Below, piece after piece: positions 40,819-41,067 of a DNA stretch of 41,067 nt. A model generated the notes under the pieces. That model was not told where the DNA came from and searched no databases. It worked only from the letters and a program-made list of their open reading frames with translations. Both the position numbers and the translations under genes were made by a program. Each line of letters begins with the position of its first letter. Within the stretch, counting starts at the first letter, position 1. The DNA is from Rhodospirillales bacterium (GTDB lineage Bacteria; Pseudomonadota; Alphaproteobacteria; Reyranellales; Reyranellaceae), in the NCBI GenBank assembly GCA_009377525.1, contig WHTW01000063.1, positions 1 through 41,067 on the forward strand. The letters run 5' to 3'.

Positions 40819-41067
40819 AGACCTCCTGACATAGCTGATTTAGCCGCCTGAAATCACTCGCCTTTCGGGCCCGCTCGCGGCGGGCGGGGTGCGGACCAAT
40901 ACATGTCCGGTTTTTTGGCCTGTGGGGCGTAACCCCCTGAAACATCGAAGATTCCGTGGCGCGATTTGCGGACCCAAACCTGTCCGCTCTATGCGCATCC
41001 ATGAGCGCCCAGCATGCGTTGGCGCTGCCCTTGCCGGCGGCGTCGAATATCGTGGTCATCAATGCGC
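40816..41067. mobile_element. probable end of a mobile element after the second Bug fragment
   Basis: The sequence after the Bug break has no relation to Bug genes. Two 20-bp direct repeats, TGCGGACC-start at 40890-40909 and 40967-40986, match at 17 of 20 bases and each can fold into a stem GGAC/GTCC. A minus-strand frame open from the right edge to about 40817 begins (from 41059) MTTIFDAAGKGSANACWALM; it could be a start of a gene or chance. The position and repeats suggest an insertion-sequence end. I cannot assign a family, and the window ends here. Confidence 0.4.

Overview
The window is GC-rich chromosomal DNA with tightly packed genes, many ATGA or TGATG stop/start overlaps, and a gene set typical of a soil or water alphaproteobacterium (Tat-exported oxidoreductases, several GSTs, Bug/TctC solute-binding genes, an H-NS-type protein, HupE/UreJ). 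A Reyranella-like or other Rhodospirillales/Hyphomicrobiales host is my best guess from gene content and style, but nothing here proves the genus. No phage, CRISPR array, plasmid origin or biosynthetic cluster was seen.

Layout. (1) 1-1464: right part of an IS21-family element (istA end, istB, terminal repeats) inserted into an acyl-CoA dehydrogenase-like gene, of which only the first 50 codons remain. (2) 1.5-8.2 kb: AraC regulator, GntR/FCD regulator coupled to a serine hydrolase, VOC protein, GST, SRPBCC protein, UPF0158 protein and a CobW-family zinc-type GTPase. (3) 8.3-10.4 kb: Tat-exported cyclase-family hydrolase with a clear terminator, then an exported metallo-beta-lactamase-fold lactonase-like enzyme. 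(4) 10.5-15.05 kb: a five-gene operon of a GldA-like ATPase, a GldF-like permease, a GldG-like protein with a histidine-rich insertion, a DUF4340 protein and a HupE/UreJ membrane protein. (5) 15.1-19.2 kb: exported serine hydrolase, then a coupled hsp20-lon pair. (6) 19.4-24.7 kb: small-enzyme region with a racemase-fold protein, DUF1993, two paralogous GSTs, DUF1579-like, YCII, DUF2076, DUF3574 lipoprotein and Dps. (7) 24.8-27.5 kb: Tat-exported FMN hydroxyacid dehydrogenase carrying a CxxCH motif, an ArgE-like deacylase and tRNA-Ser(GCT) with its promoter. (8) 27.8-32.8 kb: two hypothetical envelope proteins, then a minus-strand catabolic operon (serine hydrolase, dienelactone hydrolase, DUF6295, maleylacetate reductase-like). 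(9) 32.9-41.07 kb: a patchwork with two Bug genes both cut just after the same DGY motif, a 76-bp repeat in two copies, an S9 peptidase with an odd tail, MFS transporter, H-NS protein, an RTX C-terminal remnant, a D-aminoacylase-like amidohydrolase and a LysR regulator.

The most unusual signals are non-coding. Intergenic elements between 4.5 and 26.1 kb are built from hairpins whose 7-bp stems differ completely between copies yet stay paired, around a constant frame. A near-continuous hairpin buries the start codon of the gene at 21508 with its Shine-Dalgarno sequence in the loop, and three other genes have hairpins at or beside their ribosome binding sites. All alignments here were done by eye; no database search was run.
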